From: Hymenobacter duratus
Lineage (GTDB): Bacteria > Bacteroidota > Bacteroidia > Cytophagales > Hymenobacteraceae
Direction: 5' to 3'
Length of the DNA: 64,000 nt
NCBI RefSeq assembly: GCF_014698995.1
Contig: NZ_JACWZZ010000002.1
Location: 434,001-498,000, forward strand
Below, piece by piece: positions 36,953-45,105 of the stretch. A model generated the notes under the pieces. That model saw nothing but the letters and a program-made list of their open reading frames with translations. It was not told where the DNA came from and ran no database searches. Each line of letters begins with the position of its first letter. Within the stretch, counting starts at the first letter, position 1. The position numbers and the translations under genes are program-made.

Positions 36953-37390
36953 ATGAAAATCGAAAAAATCTTCACTGCACAGGCGAAAGCCAAAGGTGGC
37001 CGCGACGGCCAGATTACGTCCAAAGACGAGGTGCTCAACCTTGCCTTGAGCACGCCGCGCGAAATGGGTGGCCCCGGCAAGCCGAACTCTACTAACCCCG
37101 AGCAGTTGTTTGCAGCCGCCTACGCTTCCTGCTTCGAAGGCGCGCTGGGCGTAGCAGCCCGCCAGGCGCAGGTGAAGCTGAACGGGGTGACAGTGGAAGC
37201 CCTGATTGGTTTCGGCCAGGCCGAAGACGGTGGCTACGGCATTTCGGCCGACCTGCACATCAATATTCCTGGTGTGGAGCAGCAGAAGGCCGAAGAACTG
37301 GTGCAGGCGGCTCACGGCATCTGCCCCTACTCACGCGCCACCCGCGGCAACATCGAAGTGAACCTCACGACTACAACGGAAGCCGCTTAG
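36953..37390 (+). CDS. ohr: Organic hydroperoxide resistance protein Ohr
   Basis: 145 residues of the Ohr/OsmC fold. The redox pair is Cys60 (AYASCFEGAL) and Cys124 (GICPYSRAT), with the usual Arg36 loop (STPREMGG). It reduces organic hydroperoxides using dihydrolipoamide-type thiols in the cytoplasm. It is next to its regulator ohrR. A second Ohr-like gene lies 9 kb away. Confidence 0.95.
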   Translation: MKIEKIFTAQAKAKGGRDGQITSKDEVLNLALSTPREMGGPGKPNSTNPEQLFAAAYASCFEGALGVAARQAQVKLNGVTVEALIGFGQAEDGGYGISADLHINIPGVEQQKAEELVQAAHGICPYSRATRGNIEVNLTTTTEAA

Positions 37391-37412
37391 GCTGCTAGTA
37401 GCTTTTTACAGG

Positions 37413-37510
37413 CTGCCATCCTGAGCCACACGGTAGCCATTCTCCGCTCGGATGGCACCTCTACCCGCCGGGCACGCTGAACTGTTTGGCGGCTCAGCTC
37501 AGGATGGCAG
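37413..37510. repeat. Dispersed intergenic hairpin element, degenerate copy
   Basis: Terminal inverted repeat CTGCCATCCTGAG (37413-37425) with CTCAGGATGGCAG (37498-37510), about 98 bp overall. It shares the CATCCTGAG arm with the copies near 45 kb and 61 kb. Confidence 0.6.
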
Positions 37511-37536
37511 TTTTCTTTTCTCAGTTCTTCCCCGCT

Positions 37537-38532
37537 ATGCAAAACCAAACTATTCTGCTCGCCAGCCGCCCCAGCGGTACTCCTACTGCCGATAATTTCC
37601 GCTTCGAGACCAGCATGGTGCCATCCGTGGCAGCGGGCCAGGTGCTATTGAAGACGCTGTACGTTTCTGTGGACCCATACATGCGGGGCCGTATGAACGC
37701 CGGCAAGTCGTATGTGGCGCCCTTCGAGGTAGGCCAACCTATTGCGGGTGGCGTGGTGGCAGAGGTAGTGGAAAGCCAGCTGGAGCAGCTCCCGGTGGGT
37801 AGCGTGGTGGTTGGCAACCTGCCCTGGCAGCAGTACAGCCTCTCCGATGGCAAAGGCCTGCAGCGCATCCCAACGGGTCCGGCGCCGGTCAGCTATTTTC
37901 TGGGTCTGCTGGGTATGCCCGGCCTCACGGCCTATTTTGGGCTGTTGGATATCTGCCAGCCGAAGCCCGGCGAAACCGTAGTCGTGTCTGGCGCGGCCGG
38001 GGCTGTGGGCATGATTGTGGGCCAGTTGGCCAAAATAAAAGGAGCCCGCGTGATTGGTACGGCTGGTTCCGATGAGAAAGTAGCTTACCTCAAAGAGCTG
38101 GGCTTCGATGAGACCATCAACTACAAAACCGCCGACATTCCGGCTGCTTTAGCTGCGGCCGCCCCAAACGGCGTAGACTGCTACTTCGACAACGTGGGCG
38201 GCGCCATCACGGATGCCGTGTACGACCTGCTCAACAAGCACGCCCGCATTGCACTTTGCGGCCAGATTTCCAGCTACAATGACGCTGAAGTACCCGTTGG
38301 CCCGCGCCCGGAAGGCAAGCTGCTCAAGACCAGTGCCAAGCTGCAGGGCTTTATTGTGGGCGACTACCTGCCGCAGTGGCCCGAAGGCGTAAAGCAGCTG
38401 ACCCAATGGTACCAGGAAGGCAAGCTACGGACGGAAGAAACCGTGACGGAAGGATTCGACCAGATTCCAGCCGCTTTCCTGGGTCTGTTTAAAGGCGAGA
38501 ATACCGGTAAAGCCCTTGTAAAAGTGGCTTAG
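37537..38532 (+). CDS. NADP-dependent medium-chain reductase (CurA/LTB4-dehydrogenase-like)
   Basis: 331 residues from the ATG at 37537, with no zinc-binding pattern. VDPYMRGRM near residue 45 and the NADP loop SGAAGAVGMIVGQLAKIKGARVIGTAGS (about 150-177) mark the leukotriene B4 dehydrogenase/YncB/CurA group. It reduces C=C bonds of enones and enals such as lipid-peroxidation products. That fits the oxidative-stress genes on both sides. Confidence 0.92.
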   Translation: MQNQTILLASRPSGTPTADNFRFETSMVPSVAAGQVLLKTLYVSVDPYMRGRMNAGKSYVAPFEVGQPIAGGVVAEVVESQLEQLPVGSVVVGNLPWQQYSLSDGKGLQRIPTGPAPVSYFLGLLGMPGLTAYFGLLDICQPKPGETVVVSGAAGAVGMIVGQLAKIKGARVIGTAGSDEKVAYLKELGFDETINYKTADIPAALAAAAPNGVDCYFDNVGGAITDAVYDLLNKHARIALCGQISSYNDAEVPVGPRPEGKLLKTSAKLQGFIVGDYLPQWPEGVKQLTQWYQEGKLRTEETVTEGFDQIPAAFLGLFKGENTGKALVKVA

Positions 38533-38567
38533 CCGTTTGTTTTAGTTTCACTCTTACCCCTACTGCC

Positions 38568-39248
38568 ATGAAGATATTGATGGTTCTGACCTCGCACGAC
38601 CAGCTCGGCGACACAGGCAAAAAAACCGGTTTCTGGCTCGAAGAATTTGCCGCACCTTACTACGTGTTCAAAGATGCCGGCGCTACGCTCACACTAGCTT
38701 CCCCAGCCGGCGGCCAGCCGCCCCTCGACCCCAAAAGCGACGACCCGGACGCCCAGACGGAGGCCACCAAGCGGTTCAAGCAGGACCCCGATGCGCAGCA
38801 AGCCCTGGCCAGCACCGTGAAGCTGGACTCGGTTTCGGCCGCTGACTACGACGCTGTATTCTACCCCGGCGGCCACGGCCCACTCTGGGATTTGGCCGAA
38901 GACAAGAAGTCGATTGAGCTGATTGAAACGATGTACGCTGCCGGCAAGCCCGTAGCAGCCGTCTGCCACGCGCCCGGCGTGCTGCGCCACGTGAAAGCTG
39001 CTAACGGCGAGCCGCTGGTAAAAGGCAAGTCGGTAGCGGGCTTCACCAACACCGAGGAGGAAGCCGTGCAGCTCACCAATGTGGTGCCTTTCCTGGTGGA
39101 AGACATGCTGAAGCAGAACGGCGGCACCTATTCCAAAGGTGCCGACTGGGCCCCGTACGTCGTGAAAGCCGGCAACCTGATTACCGGCCAGAACCCCGCT
39201 TCGTCGGAACCAGCCGCTGAGGAGCTGCTAAAACTGCTGAAGAAGTAG
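38568..39248 (+). CDS. DJ-1/PfpI family protein (Hsp31-like glyoxalase III)
   Basis: 226 residues. The nucleophile elbow AAVCHAPG holds Cys133 and His134, and GFWLEEFAAPYYVF has the conserved Glu. YPGGHGPLWDL and FTNTEEEAV are typical of the Hsp31/glyoxalase III branch, which converts methylglyoxal to lactate and may protect proteins. It is the last gene of the reactive-electrophile group. Confidence 0.92.
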   Translation: MKILMVLTSHDQLGDTGKKTGFWLEEFAAPYYVFKDAGATLTLASPAGGQPPLDPKSDDPDAQTEATKRFKQDPDAQQALASTVKLDSVSAADYDAVFYPGGHGPLWDLAEDKKSIELIETMYAAGKPVAAVCHAPGVLRHVKAANGEPLVKGKSVAGFTNTEEEAVQLTNVVPFLVEDMLKQNGGTYSKGADWAPYVVKAGNLITGQNPASSEPAAEELLKLLKK

Positions 39249-39268
39249 CCTCAATCGGGCTCCAAACC

Positions 39269-39316
39269 AAGCCGCCCCGGCCGCGCCTGAGACAGGAGCA
39301 GCCGGGGCGGCTTTTC
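39269..39316 (+). terminator. Terminator after the DJ-1 gene
   Basis: A 13-bp perfect GC-rich stem (39269-39281 with 39301-39313) ending in TTTTC. Confidence 0.85.
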
Positions 39317-39328
39317 GTTGGCAAAAGT

Positions 39329-39410
39329 TCTGTAGCCTATTCTCTGAATTTTTAAAATAAGCTACAAACACCTGTAGCTTATTTTAAAAATTCAGAGAAT
39401 AGGCTACAGA
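39329..39410. repeat. Perfect 38-bp AT-rich inverted repeat
   Basis: Arms 39329-39366 and 39373-39410 are perfectly complementary around a 6-base loop (AACACC). They lie between the DJ-1 terminator and the recQ end. It is far longer than a terminator needs, and its core is AT-rich (AATTTTTAAAATAAGC). It may be a terminator for recQ, a mobile palindromic element or a protein-binding site. Confidence 0.8.
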
Positions 39411-39440
39411 GCAGAAAAACCGTTATCGGGCATACTGTAG

Positions 39441-41360
39441 CTACCCCAGCCGCCCATCCGTTGCGTAGCGCAGTTCCCCTAGCTCCACCAGTTCCCGCAG
39501 CAGCTGCGTGATAGTAGTAGCCTGCCCCGGCGCAAACTGGGTCAGAATTTCGCGCGGCGTCTGCGGGCTGGCTTTTACCAAAGCCACCAGCTGCTCCCGC
39601 AGCTCGGGAGCCGGCGCTGTTTCCTGCTTGGCCTTTTTCTTGGCGAGGCAAAAGTCGCAGACCTGGCAGGCAGGCGCGTCCAGCTCCCCAAAATATTCCA
39701 GCAACAGCTGCTGGCGGCAGCGCCCCCCGCCGGCGTAGCGAATCACGGACTCGGTTTTGTGGCGTGCCAGCTCGCGGGCCTGGTTCAGGCGTTTCTGGTC
39801 CAGCGGCAGCTTGTCGGCGTCGAAGCGCGGAGTCGTGAACAGGGCCTGCGGCGACTCGTGCTTGGGCTGGTACTGAATGATGCCGGAGCGGTGCAGAAAC
39901 ACCAGCATCTTGCGCACATCCACCACGCTCAGGCGCAGGTGCTGGGCCAGACTGTTTTCCGAAATCCGCTGGAAGCCCGCAAACAGTTCCCCGCCATTGA
40001 AGCGCAGCAGGCTCTTAATCAACTGGTCTTGCTGCTGGTTGGCCACCTGAAACCGGTACAAGTCGGTGTGGTCGATGGGGATGTGCACGCGGGCCGGGTT
40101 GTTGACGGCTTCATTCAACTGCACAAACCCTTCGCGCTCCAACGTGCGCAGGCTGTTGTGCGCATCCAGCGCCTTGATGCGGTAGGTTTCCGCAAACTGC
40201 TGAATGTCGAAGTCGAATGCCACTAGCTCGCCACCACCCACGGCCGTGCGCGAGAAATTAGCCAGCGCCTGATACACGCGTCGCACCGTGTCCAGCGGCG
40301 GATAGGCCTGTTGGGTACGGCGGCGCAGCTCGTCGGCATCGTTGGGGCCCTGCAGCAGCACGGCAAAGGCGTATTTCTCGTCGCGGCCGGCGCGGCCCGC
40401 TTCCTGATAGTAGGCCTCTAGGTTGTCGGGCGCGTCGAGGTGCACTACCAGCCGCACATCGGGCTTATCGATACCCATGCCGAAGGCGTTGGTAGCCACG
40501 ATGCAGCGGGTTTTGTTCTGCATCCAGTCCTGCTGGGTGCGGGTGCGCTGCTCGCTGGGCAGGCCCGCGTGGTAAGGCGCCGCGGCCACGTTCTGCTGGC
40601 GCAGGTAGTTGGCAGCTTCCTCGGTCTGGCGGCGCGTGCGGGCATACACGATGCTGGTTTTGTCGGCCCCTACCCCGCGCACCACTTCCAGCATGCGCTT
40701 GAGCTTGTCCTCCGTGCTCAGCACCGAATACGACAGATTGGGCCGGGCAAAGCTCTGCTGGAACACCCGGTGTGAGGCCCCAAACCGCAGCTTTTCCACG
40801 ATATCCTGGCGTACCTGCTCGGTGGCAGTAGCCGTGAGGGCAATGCACGGCACGCCCGGCAGCAACTCACGCAGCTCCTGAATCCGCAGGTACGGCGGCC
40901 GGAAGTCGTAGCCCCATTGCGAAAGACAATGCGCCTCATCGATGGCCAGCAGGCTCACTTTCATCTTGCCCACCCGCGCCCGGAACATGTCCGTCAGCAG
41001 CCGCTCGGGGCTCACATACAGAAATTTCACCGGCCCATACACGCAGTTGTCTAGGGTCTGGTCGATTTCCTGATGGCTCATGCCCGCATACACAGCTTCG
41101 GCTTTGATGCCCCGCTTGCGCAGGTTTTCCACCTGGTCCTTCATCAGCGCAATCAGCGGCGACACCACCACGCACAGCCCCGGCTGGGCCAGCGCCGGTA
41201 CCTGGAAGCAGATGCTTTTGCCGCCGCCCGTCGGCAGCAGCGCCAGCGTATCCTGCCCGACCAGCACCGACCGGATAATATCTTCCTGCAGCGGCCGAAA
41301 CTGGGTATGCCCCCAGGTCTGGCGCAGCACATGCAGAATATCGTCGGTTTCGGGCAGCAA
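39441..41360 (-). CDS. recQ: ATP-dependent DNA helicase RecQ
   Basis: From a TTG at 41360 (LLPETDDILHVLRQTWG) the protein has 639 residues. The frame stays open to 41501 and contains an ATG at 41474, but that stretch is made of hairpins and is not RecQ-like. Helicase motifs: FRPLQEDII (motif 0), LPTGGGKS (Walker A), IDEAHCLSQWGYDFRP (motif II), TATATEQVRQDI, ATNAFGMGIDKPDVR and QEAGRAGRDE. The RecQ zinc region with CRQQLLLEYF and CQVCDFC and a winged-helix part follow. The usual C-terminal HRDC domain is not seen. Confidence 0.93.
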   Translation of the reverse strand: MLPETDDILHVLRQTWGHTQFRPLQEDIIRSVLVGQDTLALLPTGGGKSICFQVPALAQPGLCVVVSPLIALMKDQVENLRKRGIKAEAVYAGMSHQEIDQTLDNCVYGPVKFLYVSPERLLTDMFRARVGKMKVSLLAIDEAHCLSQWGYDFRPPYLRIQELRELLPGVPCIALTATATEQVRQDIVEKLRFGASHRVFQQSFARPNLSYSVLSTEDKLKRMLEVVRGVGADKTSIVYARTRRQTEEAANYLRQQNVAAAPYHAGLPSEQRTRTQQDWMQNKTRCIVATNAFGMGIDKPDVRLVVHLDAPDNLEAYYQEAGRAGRDEKYAFAVLLQGPNDADELRRRTQQAYPPLDTVRRVYQALANFSRTAVGGGELVAFDFDIQQFAETYRIKALDAHNSLRTLEREGFVQLNEAVNNPARVHIPIDHTDLYRFQVANQQQDQLIKSLLRFNGGELFAGFQRISENSLAQHLRLSVVDVRKMLVFLHRSGIIQYQPKHESPQALFTTPRFDADKLPLDQKRLNQARELARHKTESVIRYAGGGRCRQQLLLEYFGELDAPACQVCDFCLAKKKAKQETAPAPELREQLVALVKASPQTPREILTQFAPGQATTITQLLRELVELGELRYATDGRLG

Positions 41361-41428
41361 CTGATTTGAGGAATATGGCGGACTACGAAGGTAGCGCCAC
41401 TCGGCTGGAATCGAAAGCGCAGAACCGT

Positions 41429-41466
41429 TTCGCGCAGGGGCGGGGCAAGCCCCGCCCCTGCGCGAA
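41429..41466. repeat. GC-rich perfect hairpin upstream of recQ
   Basis: 18-bp arms (41429-41446 with 41449-41466) around AA. Together with the second hairpin at 41487-41513 (11-bp arms) it shares the motif GGCAAGCCCCGCCC, so the two are related copies. They lie between the recQ start and the convergent-side terminator. Confidence 0.75.
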
Positions 41467-41486
41467 CTGAGCATCCATCGTTCAAC

Positions 41487-41513
41487 GACGGGCGGGGGCA
41501 AGCCCCGCCCGTC
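41487..41513. repeat. Second GC-rich hairpin upstream of recQ
   Basis: 11-bp perfect arms (41487-41497 with 41503-41513) and a 5-base loop. The sequence is related to the 41429-41466 hairpin. Confidence 0.7.
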
Positions 41514-41539
41514 TACGGATACCGGATGTAAGCCACAAC

Positions 41540-41575
41540 AAAAAAGCCCGGTTCCAAGCGGAACCGGGCTTTCGG
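41540..41575 (-). terminator. Terminator of the annealing-like gene
   Basis: A 13-bp perfect stem around AAGC (about 41545-41557 and 41560-41572). On the minus strand it is followed by TTTTTTG. Confidence 0.85.
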
Positions 41576-41591
41576 TGTATGTACTGGCAGC

Positions 41592-42395
41592 TTATGCGGC
41601 AGCGGCCTGGCCGTTTTCACGGTCCTCAATGGCCTTCTTCAGCTTGGCAATAGCCTGCGTGGCACGCTCATCGTCCAGACGGTTGATGTTGAGCAACATC
41701 TTGGTCTTTTCCGGACGAGTAATCACCGGATGGTTCAGCAGGCGGATGATTTCCTCCTTCTGCGCGGCCGAAGCGTAGGCTACGGCCGGCGCAGCTGGCT
41801 CAGCAGCTACTGCCTTCATGGCGGCTGGGGCCTCAGCAGTGGCGGCAACCTCCGCAACCGGTGCAGCAGGCACAACTGCCATAGCAGGCTGGCTGGTTAC
41901 AGCGGGCGTGTTGCCGCCGTACTCCATTTCCTCGGCCGGCGTAGGCTCGTAACCCGCCGCCCGAATAATCCAGGCCAGGATGTTGCGGTAGGCTTTGCCG
42001 ATGGCCCGGGTCTGGGCCATGCTCATGATGGCAAACTCCTGGTAGAACTTCTTGCCCTGCTCCTTATTGGAGCAAATGGCGAAGCCTGCCCCCACCGTGT
42101 GGCCCGACTTCATGTCGAACAGCGTCACCTTGGCCTGATACTTAATTTCCTGGTCCGTGGACACGTTAATGACGTGGTCGACGATGGGCACGATGCCCAG
42201 GCGCGAACCGGCATACTGCCAGCCTTCCACGTTCACGAACTCCTTGCCCTGCACGGTGGTCGTGAGCTTGTTTTCCTTGATAAACTTGGCCAGGTCCGTC
42301 GCCAAGTGCAGCGTCTCGTCGGAGCGCGAGATGTCGAAACTCTCCACTTTGGTCTTGCGAACCGGCTCTTTGATGGTCTTGGTTACGTCAGTCAT
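41592..42395 (-). CDS. Phage-type DNA-metabolism protein, possible Rad52/ERF-like annealing protein
   Basis: 267 residues. The core (about 28-140) has LATDLAKFIKENKL, VEGWQYAGSRLGI, GFAICSNKE, SMAQTRAIGKAYRNILAWI and AGYEPTPAEEM. This pattern is shared with a large group of phage and prophage proteins of unknown function that often stand where single-strand annealing proteins are found. A low-complexity Ala/Val/Pro linker (about 150-210) leads to a small helical C-terminal domain (about 212-262). It stands alone in the chromosome beside recQ with no other phage gene. An annealing role is inferred; no motif proves it. Confidence 0.6.
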   Translation of the reverse strand: MTDVTKTIKEPVRKTKVESFDISRSDETLHLATDLAKFIKENKLTTTVQGKEFVNVEGWQYAGSRLGIVPIVDHVINVSTDQEIKYQAKVTLFDMKSGHTVGAGFAICSNKEQGKKFYQEFAIMSMAQTRAIGKAYRNILAWIIRAAGYEPTPAEEMEYGGNTPAVTSQPAMAVVPAAPVAEVAATAEAPAAMKAVAAEPAAPAVAYASAAQKEEIIRLLNHPVITRPEKTKMLLNINRLDDERATQAIAKLKKAIEDRENGQAAAA

Positions 42396-42638
42396 GGCGT
42401 CTGTTGTTTTTATGTCCTGTAATACCGTTGTGTGTTCTGAGTATGTAACGCCTCAGCACCTACAAAGGTGCAAAAAACAGACTATTTTTTATCAATTTTT
42501 ATCACTGAATAACAGACACTTACAAACATTATTTCCAAAGCAGTTAGTCAACTAACCTTTTTGGCTTTCATCAGCGCCATTTCATCAAAAACCGACCAGA
42601 TATTCGGCACAGATTCTACCCAGTTTTACACAAAAAAT

Positions 42639-42679
42639 AACCCCTTGCTCCGTTCCGGTAACGGAGCAAGGGGTTTCTA
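42639..42679 (-). terminator. Hairpin terminator, second in tandem
   Basis: A 15-bp perfect stem (42639-42653 with 42661-42675). On the minus strand it is followed by ATTTTTTG. It is about 225 bp past the end of the ABC gene, so it may back up the nearer terminator. Confidence 0.7.
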
Positions 42680-42842
42680 CAGAACGGTCCGGGGCAATAA
42701 CGGACGCGTTACCTAATCGACTGTAATACACTCTCGGAGAGAGTGGGAATGTTGGGTTCTAAACGCCTAGCAACGCGCCTGGGTTCCTCGCTGCTAATTG
42801 GATCCATTTTCCGGCATAGCGTAGAGGGTTGCTACCAAGCAC

Positions 42843-42878
42843 AAAAAATACCGCTGACTTGCGCCAGCGGTATACTTT
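42843..42878 (-). terminator. Terminator of the ABC ATPase gene
   Basis: An 8-bp stem TACCGCTG/CAGCGGTA (42849-42856 with 42865-42872). On the minus strand it is followed by TTTTTTG, 24 bp after the stop. Confidence 0.8.
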
Positions 42879-42901
42879 TGAGTTGTGCTGCCGGAATGGA
42901 T

Positions 42902-43558
42902 TTAGCCTTCCCAGATGTAGCCATCCTTCATCGTAATCTTGCGGTCGGCCATTTCCGCCAGCTGGTCGTTGTGCGTCACGATGACGAAGGTCTGGCCCAG
43001 CTCCTTGCGCAGCAGGAAGAAGATCTGGTGCAGCTCCTGGGCGTTCTGCGAGTCGAGGTTGCCCGAAGGCTCGTCGGCGAAGATAATTTCGGGGGAGTTG
43101 ATGAGGGCGCGGGCCACGGCCGTGCGCTGCTGCTCGCCGCCGCTCATCTCCGAGGGCTTGTGGTCGGCGCGGCGCTCCAGGTTCAGCATCCCAAGCAATT
43201 CGCGGGCCCGCACGCGGGTTTCCTTCTCCGAGCGGCCGGCCAAGTACGCCGGCAGACACACGTTTTCAAGGGCCGTAAATTCGGGCAGCAGGTTATGAAA
43301 CTGGAAGATGAATCCGATATGGCGGTTGCGAAAACGCGCCAGTTCCGACCGTTTCAGCGAGCTGACCGACTGGCCGTCGAAGAGGATTTCGCCGGAATCG
43401 GGGTTGTCGAGCGTACCCAAAATGTGCAGCAGCGTGCTCTTGCCTGCTCCTGAGGAACCTACGATAGACACGATTTCCGCCTTTTCAATGGTCAGATCGA
43501 TGCCCTTTAGGACTTCCAGCGTGTTGTAGCTTTTACGAACGTTTATGGCTTGCAGCAA
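42902..43558 (-). CDS. ABC transporter ATP-binding protein (LolD/MacB-like)
   Basis: 218 residues from a TTG at 43558 ([11 protein letters not shown]); the open frame upstream is not family-like and no ATG is near. Walker A is GSSGAGKST, the Q-loop lies in [18 protein letters not shown], the signature is EMSGGEQQR, and Walker B is [13 protein letters not shown], with the LolD-typical GNLDS and [13 protein letters not shown]. This places it with LolD-type ATPases that drive lipoprotein release or MacB-like export. The permease partner is not in this window's neighbourhood. Confidence 0.92.
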   Translation of the reverse strand: MLQAINVRKSYNTLEVLKGIDLTIEKAEIVSIVGSSGAGKSTLLHILGTLDNPDSGEILFDGQSVSSLKRSELARFRNRHIGFIFQFHNLLPEFTALENVCLPAYLAGRSEKETRVRARELLGMLNLERRADHKPSEMSGGEQQRTAVARALINSPEIIFADEPSGNLDSQNAQELHQIFFLLRKELGQTFVIVTHNDQLAEMADRKITMKDGYIWEG

Positions 43559-43744
43559 AACGGAACCAAGTGAAGTGAGCCGGAATACGGGAAACAAATC
43601 TACAGTTTGCTGCGCAGATTACGCAGCCCAGCCCTATTTCATCTGCCTTACGGCTGCTAAGCAGTGCGGTGCCGGTGCTAACGCAATGGAGATACGGGCG
43701 GTTTTGCACAATTTGGGTCTTGTCTTTTGTGCTACACCGATTTT

Positions 43745-44866
43745 ATGATGGCCACTCCGTTTCCTGTCGCCCACCGTGTTGCTTGGTTGCTGGCTGGAGT
43801 ATTGGTGCTAGCCATGGTAGCGGTTGCTGCCTTGCAGCAGCGTACTGCTCCTCGCGTATCAGTGCCAGCTGAGGCTGGTGAAACTTCTGCGGCTACCCGC
43901 CGCGTAACGGGGCGTTTGCTGGGCGTGAATTGGGTGGCGGCCGACTCTGCGTCGAGCCAGGATATGGAGCCGCTGGTGCGCGCCCACGTGACCTGGATTG
44001 CCCAAACACCTTTTGGCTGGCAGCCCGACGCGGCTCAACCGCAAGTGCGCCTGCATACCGGTGCGGGCAGCCGCAACTACTGGGGCGAAAGTGACCGGGG
44101 CCTCATCCGCACGGCATTGTTGGCGCGGCAGCGTGGCATCCGGACAATGCTCAAGCCGCATCTGTGGCTGCGCAGCGGCGGCACCTGGCCCGGCGACGTG
44201 AGTATGCGTTCCGAAGCCGACTGGCAGCAGTGGTTTGCGGCGTACACCACATTCATTGTGCACTATGCTGCGCTGGCCGAGACCAACGGTATGGAGGCGC
44301 TGTGCATCGGGACGGAGCTGGAGAAAACAGTAAGCCACGAGGCGGAGTGGCGCGCCCTCATCGAGCGGGTGCGCCAAGTGTACCACGGCCCGCTCACGTA
44401 CGCCGCCAACTGGAGCGGGGAGTTCGAGCAGGTGAAGTTCTGGGACGCGCTGGACTACATTGGGGTGCAAGCCTACTTCCCGCTCAGCACCACCGAGCGG
44501 CCCACCAAAGCGGCACTGCTGAAAGCCTGGCGCACGCCGCTGGCCCGCATGGCCGCCGTGCAGAAACGCTATGGCAAGCCTGTGCTGTTCACAGAAGCCG
44601 GCTACAAAACCACGCCCGATGCCGCCATTCAGCCCTGGGTATGGCCCGACCGCAACGCCCTGCCCACCACCCCCGACGAAACCACACAACGCGTCTGCTA
44701 CGAGGCGATGTTCGAGACGTTCTGGCCGCAGCCCTGGTTTCGGGGCATCTTCATCTGGAAGTGGTACCCCGGCCTGCAGCCCAACGGCCCCGCCCACCGC
44801 CACCTCGACTTCACTCCCCAGCACAAACCCGCCGAGCAGGTAATGGCGCAGTGGTATGGGAAGTGA
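43745..44866 (+). CDS. GH113-like TIM-barrel glycoside hydrolase, membrane-anchored or secreted
   Basis: 373 residues from the ATG at 43745 (a second ATG follows at once). An N-terminal helix (about 14-32) is a signal anchor or signal peptide. The rest is a TIM barrel with GVNWVAAD, WIAQTPFGWQ, GIRTMLKPHLWLRSGG, CIGTELEKTV (candidate acid/base Glu), DYIGVQAYFPL and VLFTEAGYKTT (candidate nucleophile Glu). GH113 holds beta-mannanases and related enzymes, and this pattern fits it best, but the substrate is open. It is divergent from the ABC gene. Confidence 0.8.
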   Translation: MMATPFPVAHRVAWLLAGVLVLAMVAVAALQQRTAPRVSVPAEAGETSAATRRVTGRLLGVNWVAADSASSQDMEPLVRAHVTWIAQTPFGWQPDAAQPQVRLHTGAGSRNYWGESDRGLIRTALLARQRGIRTMLKPHLWLRSGGTWPGDVSMRSEADWQQWFAAYTTFIVHYAALAETNGMEALCIGTELEKTVSHEAEWRALIERVRQVYHGPLTYAANWSGEFEQVKFWDALDYIGVQAYFPLSTTERPTKAALLKAWRTPLARMAAVQKRYGKPVLFTEAGYKTTPDAAIQPWVWPDRNALPTTPDETTQRVCYEAMFETFWPQPWFRGIFIWKWYPGLQPNGPAHRHLDFTPQHKPAEQVMAQWYGK

Positions 44867-44901
44867 TAGGGTGATGGAGTGATGAAGCAGATAAGTTAAT
44901 A

Positions 44902-45001
44902 TGTCATCCTGAGCTTGCGAAGGACCTTATCAATACAAAACAGCTGGCGTATTAGCGACCCGTTCTGCCGTGATAAGGTCCTTCGCAAGCTCAGGATGAC
45001 A
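44902..45001. repeat. Dispersed intergenic hairpin element, near-perfect copy
   Basis: Two perfect 31-bp arms (44902-44932 with 44971-45001) enclosing 38 bp. The arm carries TCATCCTGAGCTTGCGAAGG. The right arm recurs without its partner at 61081-61110 (30 of 30 bases). Confidence 0.85.
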
Positions 45002-45105
45002 GAACCATTTCACCTCATCACTGCATCACCTCATCACTTAATCCCCCCTTTTTGCCTACTTTCGCGCTCAGTAACCCACCCCGAACTTCTCTTTAACCGA
45101 CCTTT

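Larger units (their letters stand above)
42396..42901. other. Intergenic region with two terminators
   Basis: About 506 bp without a gene. The part nearest the annealing-like gene (42420-42560) is AT-rich and should hold its promoter. Two terminator hairpins for minus-strand transcripts and a short imperfect palindrome (CACTCTC-gga-GAGAGTG, about 42729-42745) make up the rest. Confidence 0.5.

Noticed and set aside
41361-41501. N-terminal extension of RecQ up to 41501
   Set aside because: The extension is translated hairpin DNA without RecQ similarity; the TTG at 41360 gives the expected start.
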